Assembly: GCF_024611995.1 (NCBI RefSeq) | Contig: NZ_CP102509.1 | Location: 1-64,000, forward strand | Source: Streptomyces sp. NBC_00162 | GTDB taxonomy: Bacteria; Actinomycetota; Actinomycetes; Streptomycetales; Streptomycetaceae | Direction of reading: 5' to 3' | DNA: 64,000 nucleotides | Part shown: one piece after another, positions 44,399-53,642 of the stretch | Layout: each line of letters begins with the position of its first letter | How positions within the stretch are numbered: position 1 is the first letter of the stretch | Translations under genes and position numbers: made by a program | Notes under the pieces: generated by a model | Seen by the model: only the letters and a program-made list of their open reading frames with translations | The model's database searches: none | Told to the model about the DNA's origin: nothing

Positions 44399-44518
44399 AT
44401 GACCTCCCCCACCCCCTCCGCCAGACCCCAACCCGTCACGTGGGCTCCCAGCCAAACCGGACCCTGCGCAAAATGGCCTGTTGACTGCACTAACGGTGCT
44501 CACGCCCCATCGCCGTGA
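44399..44518 (+). CDS. 39-aa Pro-rich peptide ORF
   Basis: ATG 44399 with AGGAG 7 nt upstream. MTSPTPSARPQPVTWAPSQT, then GPCAKWPVDCTNGAHAPSP: two Cys, no hydrophobic helix. Supported by its ribosome binding site and upstream LexA-like dyad, but too short to be sure. Confidence 0.35.
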   Translation: MTSPTPSARPQPVTWAPSQTGPCAKWPVDCTNGAHAPSP

Positions 44519-44658
44519 TTTGGGGTCGGGCGGCGGTCAGACCCCGGGAAGCGGATCGGCGCGTCGGAACGCCGAGAAGCGATGGGAGGGGGCGAACTAC
44601 GCCTGACTATGCGACAGTTCATGATGCCGTGTCCCTGGTGCTGGGAGAAAGGCATGAT

Positions 44659-44976
44659 GTGGCTGACGAGTTGGAGAGCGAGTGGCTGACGGCGCGCCAG
44701 GTGAGCGCGTTGTGGCCGGGCGTCGGTGCTGGCTCGGTGTATGTAAATGCGCTGGCCCATGGAGTGCGGGTCCATACGGAGAGCTGGATGACCACTACCG
44801 GGTCCGCCGGTAAGGAGTGGTATCACGCCGGCGACGTGCGCCGAGTGGCCCCGCAGATAGCAGCCCAGCCACCCCTCAAGGACTCCCAGCTACCGTGCTG
44901 TCTGGTGCTGATCGTTCTGGCAGCGGCACCGCTCGTGTGGCTGGCGATACAAATAGAAAGCGCAGGCGGGTGGTGA
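44659..44976 (+). CDS. Small tail-anchored membrane protein
   Basis: 105 aa; GTG 44659 chosen for GAGAAAGG 7 nt upstream. The N-terminal HTH-like part (LESEWLTARQVSALWPGVGA, GSVYVNALAHGVRVH) ends in a single C-terminal helix (CCLVLIVLAAAPLVWLAIQI), a tail-anchor layout. Function unknown. Confidence 0.5.
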   Translation: MADELESEWLTARQVSALWPGVGAGSVYVNALAHGVRVHTESWMTTTGSAGKEWYHAGDVRRVAPQIAAQPPLKDSQLPCCLVLIVLAAAPLVWLAIQIESAGGW

Positions 44977-45068
44977 AGGTCATGTGGCTGCGCGGCCGGC
45001 CAGCCGCGGGATGCTGGGGTGTCAACTGCATCATCTCTTGCTCGTTGGGCAGGGCGTTTCCGAGCCTC

Positions 45069-45213
45069 AGTAGCTGTATCTCAACCGATCATGGAACGTA
45101 CAGGTCGAACAGGGTTCCAGATGGGGTGATCTTCCAGCTGTACGCGCATGAGGGCAGGGCCTCTCGGTAGCTCGGGGATGCGAATCTGACCGAGCAGTAC
45201 CAGGAGGCCCTGT
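45069..45213. repeat. Solo left end of the IS5-type element
   Basis: 145 bp matching 46489-46633 (the left end of the downstream IS5-type element) with few differences, in direct orientation. The match stops exactly at CCCTGT, where IS110-type sequence begins. This is a truncated IS copy. Confidence 0.75.
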
Positions 45214-45858
45214 GCCCGTACTCAGACCATCAACCAGATCCGGACCCTCATCGTCACCGCGCCGTCCGTGTGGTGCGCGACAGGCTGCAGGAACTGTCCA
45301 CGCGTGAGCTGGTCGACACCCTGGCCCGCTCCCGCCCAGCCGGCGAACTCGAGGACCCCGCCTGCGCGGTGAAGACCGCGCTGCGGCGCCTGGCCCGCCG
45401 CTACCAGGCACTCGACAAAGAGATCAGGGAAGCGGACAAGGAGATCGGGCCGCTGGTCACCCAGGCCACTCCCAGGCTCATCGCCCTGCCCGGCGTCGGT
45501 CCCGAGACCGCCGGCCAGCTGCTGACCAGCGCGGGCGACAATCCAGGCCGCCTCCGCTCCGAAGCTGCGTTCGCCCATCTGTGCGGGGCCGCCCCGATCC
45601 CGGCTTCTTCCGGCCGCACCAACCGGCACCGGCTCAACCGGGGCGGTGGACCGCGCAGCCAACAACGCACTCCACACCATCGTGCTTGTCCGCATGAGAT
45701 ACGACCAACGCACCCGGGAGTACGTGGCCCGGCGCACCGCCCAGGGCATGGCCAAGAAGGACGTGGTGCGGTGCCTGAAGCGGTTCGTCGCCCGCGAGGT
45801 CTACCGCCAACTTCCCCATGTCATCAACACCGCCGAACCACTCCCGCAAACCACTTGA
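45214..45858 (+). pseudogene. IS110-family transposase, C-terminal fragment
   Basis: Reads ARTQTINQIRTLIVTAP, then RLQELSTRELVDTLARSRPA, PRLIALPGVGPETAGQLLTS (the helix-hairpin-helix of Transposase_20), AAFAHLCGAAPIPASSG, and in another frame RAANNALHTIVLVRMRYDQR, VRCLKRFVAREVY. The catalytic N-terminal half is missing and there are two frame breaks. Confidence 0.8.
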
Positions 45859-45873
45859 CGATCTATAGGAGCT

Positions 45874-46179
45874 TCAACCAGCACCACGCCCAAACTGAAC
45901 GGGGTTTGCAGCGACGAGCTCGACCTCGAAGCCGTCGTCGTTCTCCAGGTAGGCGGCATAGTGCTGCGCGCCACCGGCGTACGGATGGCGATCGGGAAAC
46001 ATCACGGGATCATTCGGGAAGGTACGCCCTTCGCGTGCCAACTCGAGGCCGATCCACAGGTCTTGAGCATTGCTCCGCCTTTCACGTATGGTCACGCCCA
46101 CATTGTTGATCACCACTGGAGGAAATGTGCGTAACCTCATCGGCAAGACCATCACGACCGTAGCTGTCGCCACGGTCAC
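45874..46179 (-). pseudogene. VOC/glyoxalase-family C-terminal fragment
   Basis: RSNAQDLWIGLELAREGRTF, PNDPVMFPDRHP, AGGAQHYAAYLENDDGFEVE, LVA. The HYAAYLxDxDGxEVELVA end is the last strand of vicinal-oxygen-chelate proteins. The N-terminal half is absent; the upstream part of the ORF overlaps the neighbouring gene's promoter. Confidence 0.55.
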
Positions 46180-46478
46180 TGTTGGTGTCTCTTGGCGCCG
46201 CGCCCGCGCAGGCGTACGACGATTCGTCGTTCTGCTCTCGGATCGTCGGCACGTGCTGGTCGGGCGTCGTCAGCTCTAACGCCAGCGGGAACTGGATCAA
46301 GATCCAGGGGGATTCGCCTACCGCTGCCTACGTGAAGCTCTATGACTACAACAACGGCAACCTCGTTGGAGAACTCGTCGCCACGGGCGGCTACAACGAG
46401 ACGACCATTTATGGTCTGTACGGCCGCTACAGGGTCCGGGTCGACGGCAACTGGGGTTGGTACGCAACAGGGGGCTGA
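46127..46478 (+). pseudogene. Small secreted protein, break in signal peptide
   Basis: GTG 46127 with GGAGG upstream opens a signal peptide (RNLIGKTITTVAVATVTVGV). A one-base change near 46180 moves to the frame SLGAAPAQAYDDSSFCSRIV, GTCWSGVVSSN, ending YGRYRVRVDGNWGWYATGG. The predicted mature protein of ~85 aa has one likely disulfide and is strand-rich. The break is exactly where the signal peptide should run on, which makes a sequence error plausible. Confidence 0.55.
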
Positions 46479-46632
46479 CCAACCACTAAGTAGCTGAATC
46501 TCAACCGATCATGGAACGTGCAGGTCGAACAGGGTTCCTGATGGGGTGATCTTCCGGCTGTACGCGCATGAGGGCAGGGCCTCTCGGTAGCTCGGGGATG
46601 CGAATCTGACCGAGCAGTACCAGGAGGCCCTG

Positions 46633-47553
46633 TTGTCACATGTGTACGCGGTTGCGCCCGTCGACTTCAACTCGTCCGTCGTGTCGTGCGATTGTCTCGC
46701 GCACGTGTACGGCAACGCTGCCGATCATCCCGACCGGCAGCGCCGGTATCCGTCGGACATGACGGACGCGGAATGGGTGGCGGTGCGGCCCTTGCTGCCC
46801 ACGCCGTCCTGGCTGGAGGGCCGGGGCGGGCAGCCCGAGGGCTACTGCCACCGCCAGATGCTGGACGCGATCCGCTACCTGGTCGGGGGCGGGATTTCCT
46901 GGCGGGCGATGCCCGCAGATTTCCCCCACTGGGCCCGGGTCTATGCCTTCTTCCGCCGCTGGCGCGAGAACGGGCTGGTCGCGGAGTTCCACGACCGGCT
47001 GCGCGGCCGGGTGCGGGAGCGCGAGGGGCGGGAGGCGGAGCCGACGGCCGGGATCATCGACGCGCAGTCGGTGAAAGCCGCCGCGAACGTTCCCGCCGCG
47101 TCACGCGGCTTCGACGGCGGGAAGCTGATCAACGGCCGGAAGCGGCACATCGTGACCGACTGCCTGGGCCTGCTGCTGGTCGTGGCCGTGACCGCCGCGA
47201 GCATCGGGGACCGCGAGGCGGCCGTCGGCCTGCTGACCCGACTGCGGGCCCTGCACCGGGACATCTGCCTCGTCTGGGCGGACGGCGGCTACACCGGCTC
47301 CCTCGGCGACTGGGCCCGGCAAAATCTCGCCCTGGCTCTGGAGATCGTGAAGCGCACCGACGATATGGAGGGGTTCGTGGTGCTGCCGAGGCGGTGGGTG
47401 GTCGAGCGCACCCTGAGCTGGTTGATGCACTCGCGGCGTCTATGCCGGGACTACGAGACCCTGACCGCCACCAGCGAGGCGGTGATCCAGTGGTCGATGA
47501 TCACACGGATGAGCCGCCGCCTGGCGAGGCCACGAGCCTGCGGCCGGCACTGA
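46633..47553 (+). CDS. IS5-family transposase
   Basis: 306 aa. YPSDMTDAEWVAVRPLLP N-terminus; HRQMLDAIRYLVGGGISWRA; first Asp in GIIDAQSVKAAANV; RGFDGGKLINGRKRHIVTDC; second Asp in CLVWADGGYTGS; Glu in WVVERTLSWLMHSRRLCRDYE. Unbroken, probably active. Start at TTG 46633; internal starts such as the Met before TDAEW are possible. Confidence 0.9.
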   Translation: MSHVYAVAPVDFNSSVVSCDCLAHVYGNAADHPDRQRRYPSDMTDAEWVAVRPLLPTPSWLEGRGGQPEGYCHRQMLDAIRYLVGGGISWRAMPADFPHWARVYAFFRRWRENGLVAEFHDRLRGRVREREGREAEPTAGIIDAQSVKAAANVPAASRGFDGGKLINGRKRHIVTDCLGLLLVVAVTAASIGDREAAVGLLTRLRALHRDICLVWADGGYTGSLGDWARQNLALALEIVKRTDDMEGFVVLPRRWVVERTLSWLMHSRRLCRDYETLTATSEAVIQWSMITRMSRRLARPRACGRH

Positions 47554-48047
47554 ACGCGCCCGACGCCTCCTGCAGCAACCACCCGCGCTCGGCCAGGCGT
47601 TTCGCCTTCGACCGCACCCTCGACCTTCGCCGCCACCGTCACCTCGATCCCCAGCGCCCCCGCGATGTCCCTGGCCCGCACCGGCTCGTGACCCGGCCGG
47701 TCCTGAAGCACGTTCAGGATCCGCTGGTTGTCCAGCGAGAGCACCTGCACCGACAACCCCTCCCGCCAGAGCGGCACGATCGCACCCGGAACCGACGCGG
47801 ACACAGGCCCAGGAACGGGAGTGGGCGCCGTTTCTCCCGCGTCCTCGGCTTCCGCCGCGGCAACGGTCTCGGCGGCGGACACGGCCAGGGCCTCGACGAG
47901 CTCTTCGCGTGCGATCACCCGCCGGTCCAGCTCGATCTCACCGGCCGCCAAGGCCGCAACCGCACGGGCCGCCTCCTCCCGCAGCACCTCCACCCGCTCA
48001 CGGGCAGACGCTTCCCGCGCCTCCAGCAACCCCAGCATCGACGCCAT
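47501..48047 (-). pseudogene. IS accessory protein, frame break
   Basis: From ATG 48047: MASMLGLLEAREASARERVE coiled coil, Pro-rich linker, then LWREGLSVQVLSLDNQRILN and a winged-helix start. After KVEG two bases are missing (GAGGGTGCGG) and the family sequence resumes in another frame: VRSKAKRLAERGWLLQEASG, AFSAGRRL, to TGA 47501. This is the helper-type HTH protein that accompanies IS5-like transposases in Streptomyces, as I remember it. Confidence 0.55.
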
Positions 48048-48192
48048 CGCACACCCCTCGACGAACAACCGGAAGCAGAACGCCGGATGTCTCCCTCACC
48101 CCGACCGAGACCATGCCTGACCAGCAAGAATCAAGCGATCACGTTCGGTTGAGATACGGCTTCTGAGGGTTCGTCCGTCGAGGGGCCGTGTT

Positions 48193-48216
48193 GCCTCTGG
48201 TGATCCCACCAGAGGC
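48193..48216. terminator. Hairpin beyond IS5-type element
   Basis: Perfect 10-bp stem GCCTCTGGTG / CACCAGAGGC with an ATCC loop. Confidence 0.5.
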
Positions 48217-48285
48217 TCGCGTTGTCAGTGGGTGCTGATAGATCACCTGGCTATGAGGGATGAGCCCGCTTCCGCAGTAGATCAG

Positions 48286-48650
48286 TCGAGTCGAACGCGC
48301 CGCGACCAGTCCAGTTCACCGCGGGCGCCGAGTTCGTCGAGTTCATCGAGTTCGTCGAGGATGACGCGGTGGAGGCGGGCCCAGACCCTGGCCCGGCTCC
48401 ACTGGGCGAAGCGTCGGTAGACCGTCTGCCAGCTCGGGCCGAACACCGGCGGAAAATGCCGCCACGTGTAGTTCGAGGTCGCCACGAAGATGATCGCGGC
48501 CGCGTCTCGCGGTCGCCGGCACGCCGTCGGCCCCCGCCCTGCGGGCGTATCACCTCTGTCGGCGGCACCACTTGCCGGAACAACACCCACAATCCGCAGG
48601 AGTGGCGAATGGATCTCAGGCGGCCGTCAGGCCCCAGACTGACCGACACG
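48286..48650 (-). pseudogene. IS5-family (IS427-like) transposase fragment
   Basis: Reads RPRDAAAIIFVATSNYTWRH, FPPVFGPSWQTVYRRFAQWS, RARVWARLHRVILDELDELD: the N-terminal part of an IS5/IS427 transposase with a duplicated ELD repeat; catalytic residues are absent. Confidence 0.65.
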
Positions 48651-48723
48651 AAATAGCCCGCGATGCGGACCCCCGAGCCGGAGGCGTAGCGTCACAACCT
48701 TCATTGTCGGTCACGATTCATAC

Positions 48724-50049
48724 TTACTCAAATCGGGAGAACACCCAAATAAGCAAGACCACCTCGACCACGAAGAAAGCTACAATGACACCCAACGCCC
48801 GATAGGTGCTTACGGCAGCCCGCACGGCGTCGGCCGGCGTTTCAGCTTTTCCAGTGGCGTACTCTTTAACCGCCCTCCGCTGAACAAATCCCGCAATCAT
48901 GCGAATGATCCCCTTGGCTCCGAAACCCTTAGCGAGGCCCATGAGGTCAAAGATTGAACCGAAGAGATCAGCCACGACCTTCTTGGCTCCTTCAGTCTCA
49001 ATCGCACTCTTCATCAGCTTTTTGTCGTTCGGTTCGCCGAGCTCCAAGAGATTCTTTAGCATCCACTCGCGGGGGTCATTGAGCGGTGGCGCCTCTGCCG
49101 CCAGGATCGCCTGGTGAAGTTCAAGTTCTCGCTTGCGACGCTCTTCCTCGGTATTGAATTCAAACAAACACAATAGGTGGTGCGCCGCATCAAGGCGCCC
49201 CCATGTGAAATCGCTTTTTCGCCAGTCGCTCTTAAAGAAGGCTGCGAAGTGTTGAAATCGGATTCCGTATAGCTTTCGGTCTCCCATGTCGTGGAATCTA
49301 TCCTCGAACAGTACTCTGCTCATTTTATCGGGCCCCAGCCGCAGAAACTGGAACTCGGGCATGATCGGTTCGACGAGTTTGGCGGGAGGGGCGTAGGCGC
49401 GAGTTACTACTTCGACGGCCAAACAGGCACCAACAGCATCTTCTGGCTCTTGCATCCAAGATTTAATGTTTGCAGCCCGCAGCGTCCTCACGTACCGGGC
49501 CCCCGCCTGGCCAACAAGTTCTCGTAGACGCCTCGGGATGCCGAGTTCGCTGAACGTGCCTTGGATGAAAGACGCTGCACCCTCGTCCGAGAGTAGGGCT
49601 TCGGGTTCAACTTCGAGCGGGATTCTCGACCCGAACGCCTCCATGATGGCAGCAGTATCGCGCAGTCGCTCAGTGATAAATTCTGCACCCTCGATTAGCC
49701 GTTGCTGTTGTGCGTCTGTAAGGATATCCTCCTTGAGGTGATTGTGGAGTTGATGACTTAGTGATTGGAGTACACGCTCTGCTGTGACAAGGCCCCAGCG
49801 CCAGTCGCCGTCACGGTCAAGCGGCGAGGTGATCTGACTGGGGTCTTGCAAGGGAACCCAGTTGGGCCGAGGAGTAGAATCGATCAGTGCGTCAATTTGC
49901 CCTGGGCCGGTTTCACGAGTAACGGCCAGAGAGGTGACCGACGTGTCTTCGGCTAGCCGTCGGCGCAGTTCGAGGATGGCTCCACATGCTCGATTTCGAC
50001 GGTACTCGGAGAGCAGTCCTTTAGCCAGTTTGCTTAGCCCTAGCGGCAA
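48724..50049 (-). CDS. DUF3376-type C-terminal half of patatin protein
   Basis: 441 aa from TTG 50049. Contains WRWGLVTAERVLQSLSHQLH, GIRFQHFAAFFKSDWRKSDF and TWGRLDAAHHLLCLF, the DUF3376 signature, and ends with a membrane helix (ALGVIVAFFVVEVVLLIWVF). In other actinobacteria DUF3376 is fused behind a patatin domain, which here is the separate upstream gene (50088-51155). The pair is either a split gene or an operon. GC is low (near 53%). Confidence 0.7.
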   Translation of the reverse strand: MPLGLSKLAKGLLSEYRRNRACGAILELRRRLAEDTSVTSLAVTRETGPGQIDALIDSTPRPNWVPLQDPSQITSPLDRDGDWRWGLVTAERVLQSLSHQLHNHLKEDILTDAQQQRLIEGAEFITERLRDTAAIMEAFGSRIPLEVEPEALLSDEGAASFIQGTFSELGIPRRLRELVGQAGARYVRTLRAANIKSWMQEPEDAVGACLAVEVVTRAYAPPAKLVEPIMPEFQFLRLGPDKMSRVLFEDRFHDMGDRKLYGIRFQHFAAFFKSDWRKSDFTWGRLDAAHHLLCLFEFNTEEERRKRELELHQAILAAEAPPLNDPREWMLKNLLELGEPNDKKLMKSAIETEGAKKVVADLFGSIFDLMGLAKGFGAKGIIRMIAGFVQRRAVKEYATGKAETPADAVRAAVSTYRALGVIVAFFVVEVVLLIWVFSRFE

Positions 50050-50087
50050 ATTCCTTATCCTCCTCCCCGCTCACCCGTCGAAACAAG

Positions 50088-51155
50088 TCAAGGTGTGCGT
50101 CGCGGCCAGTTGAGGTTGAATCGACTGTTCAACTCCTCGATGCTCGACCGAAAGTCGGCTTCCTGTGGATAGTTGGCAGCACAGAATGCTACTTTGCCCC
50201 AGGGTGCCTCCTCGTTGATTTTTCCACTAGCCCCGTGCTGTCCGCGACCTGCTGACGGGACAACATATACGAGGACCCGCCGCACGGGGGTGTCCAGCGT
50301 GCGATGGGAGATAGCTTCGAGAACAGGCTCGAATGGTGCGTTATTTAGCACCCCGCCATCAATGACGAAGCTAGCAGGATCATCATGAGCCATCTTTGGA
50401 TGCACGCGATATTGCATGATAGGAGTCTCATTGACGGGTGAGAATGCGATTGGAAAGCTCCCCGTGGAGCGTGCAGCACGAATAAGCCCCTCGGCATGCT
50501 TGGGAATGAAGTCCCGCCGCACTACATGCTTGAAATCCCATTCCCCGTCTGTGCGAGTGTAGATGACGGCCTTATCGTCGTGCTGGAAACGATAGAGGCG
50601 GCGGTGATCGCGTACCGCAAATTCGTTTCCGAACCCGTCCGTATAGGAGCGGCCGCGCCCGGCTAGGGAGGTCGCTGGCAGGAATAGGGTAATAGGAGCA
50701 CGGAGGAATTCAGCGCCCACACTGATGTTGTTGATTGCCTCGCGAACCTTATTCTCGAACGACTCGCCACTCAATACGCTCGTCGCCGATTTAGGAACGA
50801 GTAGTTTAGCGAGAGAGGCGGATTCATCCCAAACTTTGCGGAGATCGGGAAGAGCTGCACCGCGCCCAATGGCGGTGGCAAGGAGTGCGCCGTTCAATCC
50901 GCCAGCCGAAGAGCCAGCGATAACATCGATCACCACGCGAGTGCGCGAGGACTGGGCGATTTCCTTCCAAACATTGAAAGCCATCCTGTCGCGATCATCG
51001 ACAGTGTCTTCACTTGCGGTACCTGAAGCGCGGCGCAGAAGGTCAAGTTCGTGTGTAACACCCCCCATCCAAACAGCCAGGCTGACTCCTCCATTTAGGA
51101 CAAGAGCCAGTCGCGTCTCGTGGTTTACTGGGCGCGAGGGCAGGGGGTCGCTCAT
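50088..51155 (-). CDS. Patatin-like phospholipase
   Basis: 355 aa from ATG 51155. Oxyanion-hole motif LALVLNGGVSLAVWMGGVTH, nucleophile elbow IAGSSAGGLNGALLA (GxSxG Ser) and catalytic Asp in FVIDGGVLNNAPFEP (DGG) are all present, so the lipase is intact. It ends LNWPRRTP shortly before the DUF3376 frame. Acyl hydrolase expected at membranes. Low GC marks it as imported. Patatin enzymes serve as effectors in several phage-defence systems, but no sensor or cyclase gene is adjacent. Confidence 0.88.
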   Translation of the reverse strand: MSDPLPSRPVNHETRLALVLNGGVSLAVWMGGVTHELDLLRRASGTASEDTVDDRDRMAFNVWKEIAQSSRTRVVIDVIAGSSAGGLNGALLATAIGRGAALPDLRKVWDESASLAKLLVPKSATSVLSGESFENKVREAINNISVGAEFLRAPITLFLPATSLAGRGRSYTDGFGNEFAVRDHRRLYRFQHDDKAVIYTRTDGEWDFKHVVRRDFIPKHAEGLIRAARSTGSFPIAFSPVNETPIMQYRVHPKMAHDDPASFVIDGGVLNNAPFEPVLEAISHRTLDTPVRRVLVYVVPSAGRGQHGASGKINEEAPWGKVAFCAANYPQEADFRSSIEELNSRFNLNWPRRTP

Positions 51156-51601
51156 TCCATGCAACGTACATGTGTGAGCCGTTGTCGGACCGCATTGCAG
51201 GCACTAATAGGCTATATGGAGCACTCGAAGGAACCTGTTCAGACGAAGAAGCCAGGTGAGGGGTGGAATTCGACCCTGCTCCCCCAGTACCAGCCGCGCC
51301 GCGTGGGACTGTTCGCCGCCGGCCAGTCGGTCGATATGCAGCGAGACCAAGCGCTGCGCCTCCGCTGTAGTGCCCGGGCACAGTCGCCGCCTCTGGTCCA
51401 GCAGACGAAGAGGCTGCCGGACAGCCTGGAACGGTATGGAGTAACCAGAGGGTATCCCGTCCTTGCGGTCGCCTGATGCCGCGACCGCAAGGAGGCCGTG
51501 CTGCTGCTGCGCTTGGCGGCCACCCCCGCAGTTCCGGGAGCCAGCGGCCGATGTACTGGGCCCACGCACAATGAAATAGGGCCTGTGTGATGTTGTGATC
51601 A
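51156..51601. other. Intergenic, nothing recognised
   Basis: About 450 bp with overlapping low-quality frames on both strands but no motif, ribosome binding site or repeat I can support. Confidence 0.4.
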
Positions 51602-51980
51602 GTTGGCGGCTTTCAGGAGGTCGTCGATCCAGATCATTGCGGCGCGGAGGTGGAGGCCGGCGAGGTAGCTCCCGGGTGCCTTGTCGTATCGGGTGGCGAT
51701 GCCGCGCCAGGCCTTCAGCTTGTTGATCAGGCGTTCGACGGTGTTCCGTTCCTTGTAGAGATCGGCGTCGTGGCTGACGGGCCGGCCGCCTCTCGCGCCC
51801 TTCTTCGTCCGGTGGGCGGCTTGGTCCCTCTTCTCCGGGATGACTGCCTTGATTCCGCGTTTGCGCAGGTAGGTGCGGTTGCCGCGGGATGAGTAGGGAG
51901 GAAGTCGGCGATCTTGCCCGGCATGTCGAGGGTGGCCAGCAGCTCCGGGACCGGGACGTCCTCTTGTGCCGCAGCCCTGC
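51602..51980 (-). pseudogene. IS5-family transposase C-terminal fragment
   Basis: Reads ATLDMPGKIADFLP, then in another frame SRGNRTYLRKRGIKAVIPEK, ARGGRPVSHDADLYKERNTV, ERLINKLKAWRGIATRYDKA, with the catalytic Glu in NTVERLINK. The N-terminal part is lost exactly where the secreted nuclease gene ends. Confidence 0.75.
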
Positions 51981-53039
51981 TCACACCCGCACGTAAAAGT
52001 GATCACCATTCTGAACACGGTTCTTGGCGTAGAAGCCGGCGAGGAACCCGCCTTGCATTTGCTGCTCCTCCGCGGGCACCCAAGCCACGCCTCTTGCTTC
52101 CTTCGGCGTGGCGGTGCCGCCATTGAGGGTGGAAGCGAAGGGGTATTCGTCGCATTGCATGCCCTTGGGAGCCCGGCCAACGACGGCGGGCCCGCAGACA
52201 GCGTTGCGGTTCTGTCGAATCCGGGCTGGGTCGGTCATCCGGGTGAGGGCTTGCAGCGGCTGGTTGGGCACTCCGACGCCGCCGCGCTGCTGGATAGAGC
52301 GGATGCTGGCGGCGATTGTGGGCAGCTGGGCCATCTCAGTCATGGTCGGGATGAAGTGACGGACAACGCAGCCTGGCTTCTTACCGCGGAAGGTGTCGTC
52401 GCACCGGATCTCAGCGGCAAGCCGACCCGAATCACCTTTCTGGCCCTCGAACGATGGATTGGCCAGCTGCATCACGATGGTGCCCACGCTGATGTGGGTG
52501 TCATCTGTCATGACAGCGTCCTGAAAGAACAGGATGCCGTTCCAGTCCTGCCCAACAGAGGCGGTCGGGCCGGAGGCTGATCCAGAGGATTTGCAGGGGG
52601 TGTTGCAGGTGGCCGTGAGAGTGGTCACTGTGCCGGCGGTGCGGCCGAAGGCTTCGGTGACCTTGACATGCACCGAGGCGCGGTAGCGATTACTAAAAGA
52701 CTCAGTATGGTAGCCAAGGGTAATCTGGAAGATAACTCCTCCTACGACCTTGCCGCCCAGCTTGTCAAAATCTTGGAGCACGAGTCTGGCGGGCATTGTG
52801 TCGCATGCTGTGAACCGCGAAACCGCCGGACAGTCGCGTTCCGCCCGCATGCCTGACGGGACCATCCTCGCCGGCCCGACGGTTGCCCCTACCCGGTCCG
52901 CAGGTTTGGCGGGAGCGGCTTCCGCTTGAGTGCCGCGCTGCCCTGGCGGGAACGGCTCGGCCCACGCTGCTGTGCTGCTGAGAGGCAGCGACAGGATCAC
53001 GCCTATCAGCAGCAGCCGGTAGATACGTCGCGCACGCAT
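51981..53039 (-). CDS. Secreted protein with NucA/NucB-type DNase domain
   Basis: 352 aa from ATG 53039 (AAGGAG 6 nt upstream). Signal peptide RRIYRLLLIGVILSLPLSS with cleavage near AWA-EP. A ~200-residue strand-rich region with paired Cys follows (RFTACDTM, LTATCNTPCKSSG, EIRCDDTF, KKPGCVVRHF). The C-terminal domain has NAVCGPAVVGR, MQCDEYPFAST and a final GGFLAGFYAKNRVQNGDHFY, matching NucA/NucB endonucleases (CDEYPFA). Predicted exported nuclease or toxin. No immunity gene of the NuiA type is recognisable nearby. Confidence 0.78.
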   Translation of the reverse strand: MRARRIYRLLLIGVILSLPLSSTAAWAEPFPPGQRGTQAEAAPAKPADRVGATVGPARMVPSGMRAERDCPAVSRFTACDTMPARLVLQDFDKLGGKVVGGVIFQITLGYHTESFSNRYRASVHVKVTEAFGRTAGTVTTLTATCNTPCKSSGSASGPTASVGQDWNGILFFQDAVMTDDTHISVGTIVMQLANPSFEGQKGDSGRLAAEIRCDDTFRGKKPGCVVRHFIPTMTEMAQLPTIAASIRSIQQRGGVGVPNQPLQALTRMTDPARIRQNRNAVCGPAVVGRAPKGMQCDEYPFASTLNGGTATPKEARGVAWVPAEEQQMQGGFLAGFYAKNRVQNGDHFYVRV

Positions 53040-53163
53040 CGAAGCTCCTTCAACAGAGGAACATGACCCGGGATACGTTTCGGCGAAACGAACAGACACG
53101 CGTGTTTGCGGCAGCTGTCAGCCGCCGCCGCAAAGGCGGCTTTCGAGTCGTGCTGACGCGCAG

Positions 53164-53553
53164 TCAAGGCGTCGAATCGAGCTCACTACGGAGGTGCTCT
53201 GCGAGGGCCCGGCAGCGCTGAGCCTCCTCAGCCTGCTTGGGATCGTCAAGGCTGTCACCGACCTCTGCCCACCGGTCCAACACAGCCAAAACCAGCGACC
53301 ACTGAGATGCGCTCAGTGCGATCGTGACCCGCCGGCCAGGCTGCGGCCAGCTGGTGAACCCCTGCGGGTCAGATGGCCAGTCGGGCAGCGCATTCCAGCC
53401 TGCGCGGCGGACACTGAGGCCGAGTTCGACAACCCCTGCCTCGTCGCCCGTCTGGCCTTCCACGCTGGTCTCGGCACCCATCGCAGAGTCTATGACCAGC
53501 CAGGACTCGACCGGCAGCTCCACCGGGCGCGCACCGGGTTCGGTGGCATCCAT
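53164..53553 (-). CDS. Hypothetical protein, 129 aa
   Basis: ATG 53553. Acidic N-terminus (ESWLVIDSAMGAETSVEGQT), strand LGLSVRRAGWNAL, RVTIALSASQWSLVLAVLDR and a C-terminal helix ALAEHLRSEL. Small soluble protein upstream of, and on the same strand as, the secreted nuclease but ~125 bp away. It could be a cognate immunity protein by position only; no family recognised. Confidence 0.5.
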   Translation of the reverse strand: MDATEPGARPVELPVESWLVIDSAMGAETSVEGQTGDEAGVVELGLSVRRAGWNALPDWPSDPQGFTSWPQPGRRVTIALSASQWSLVLAVLDRWAEVGDSLDDPKQAEEAQRCRALAEHLRSELDSTP

Positions 53554-53642
53554 ATTTTCATGATGCTCGGCAGTGGAGTGCAGCGCGACTCGGTTGGCCC
53601 TACCTTTCGGGCCCACGGGCGCTTCGGTAGGTGCGCCCCGAG

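Larger units (their letters stand above)
46489..48164. mobile_element. IS5-type element with accessory gene
   Basis: About 1676 bp. Ends AGTAGCTGAATCTCAACCGA (left, 46489) and AGAAGCCGTATCTCAACCGA (complement of the right end) agree at 17 of 20 positions. Contains a full transposase and a converging accessory ORF. Target duplication not resolved (CTAAG on the left, CTGAG on the right). Confidence 0.75.

Noticed and set aside
46686..48152. 488-aa ORF overlapping the IS5 transposase
   Set aside because: Out-of-frame reading of the transposase and accessory gene; low-complexity Arg/Ala/Gly composition.
50088..51155. CBASS system (patatin as CapV effector)
   Set aside because: No CD-NTase or ancillary cap genes within the window; the downstream DUF3376 gene fits a different patatin family.
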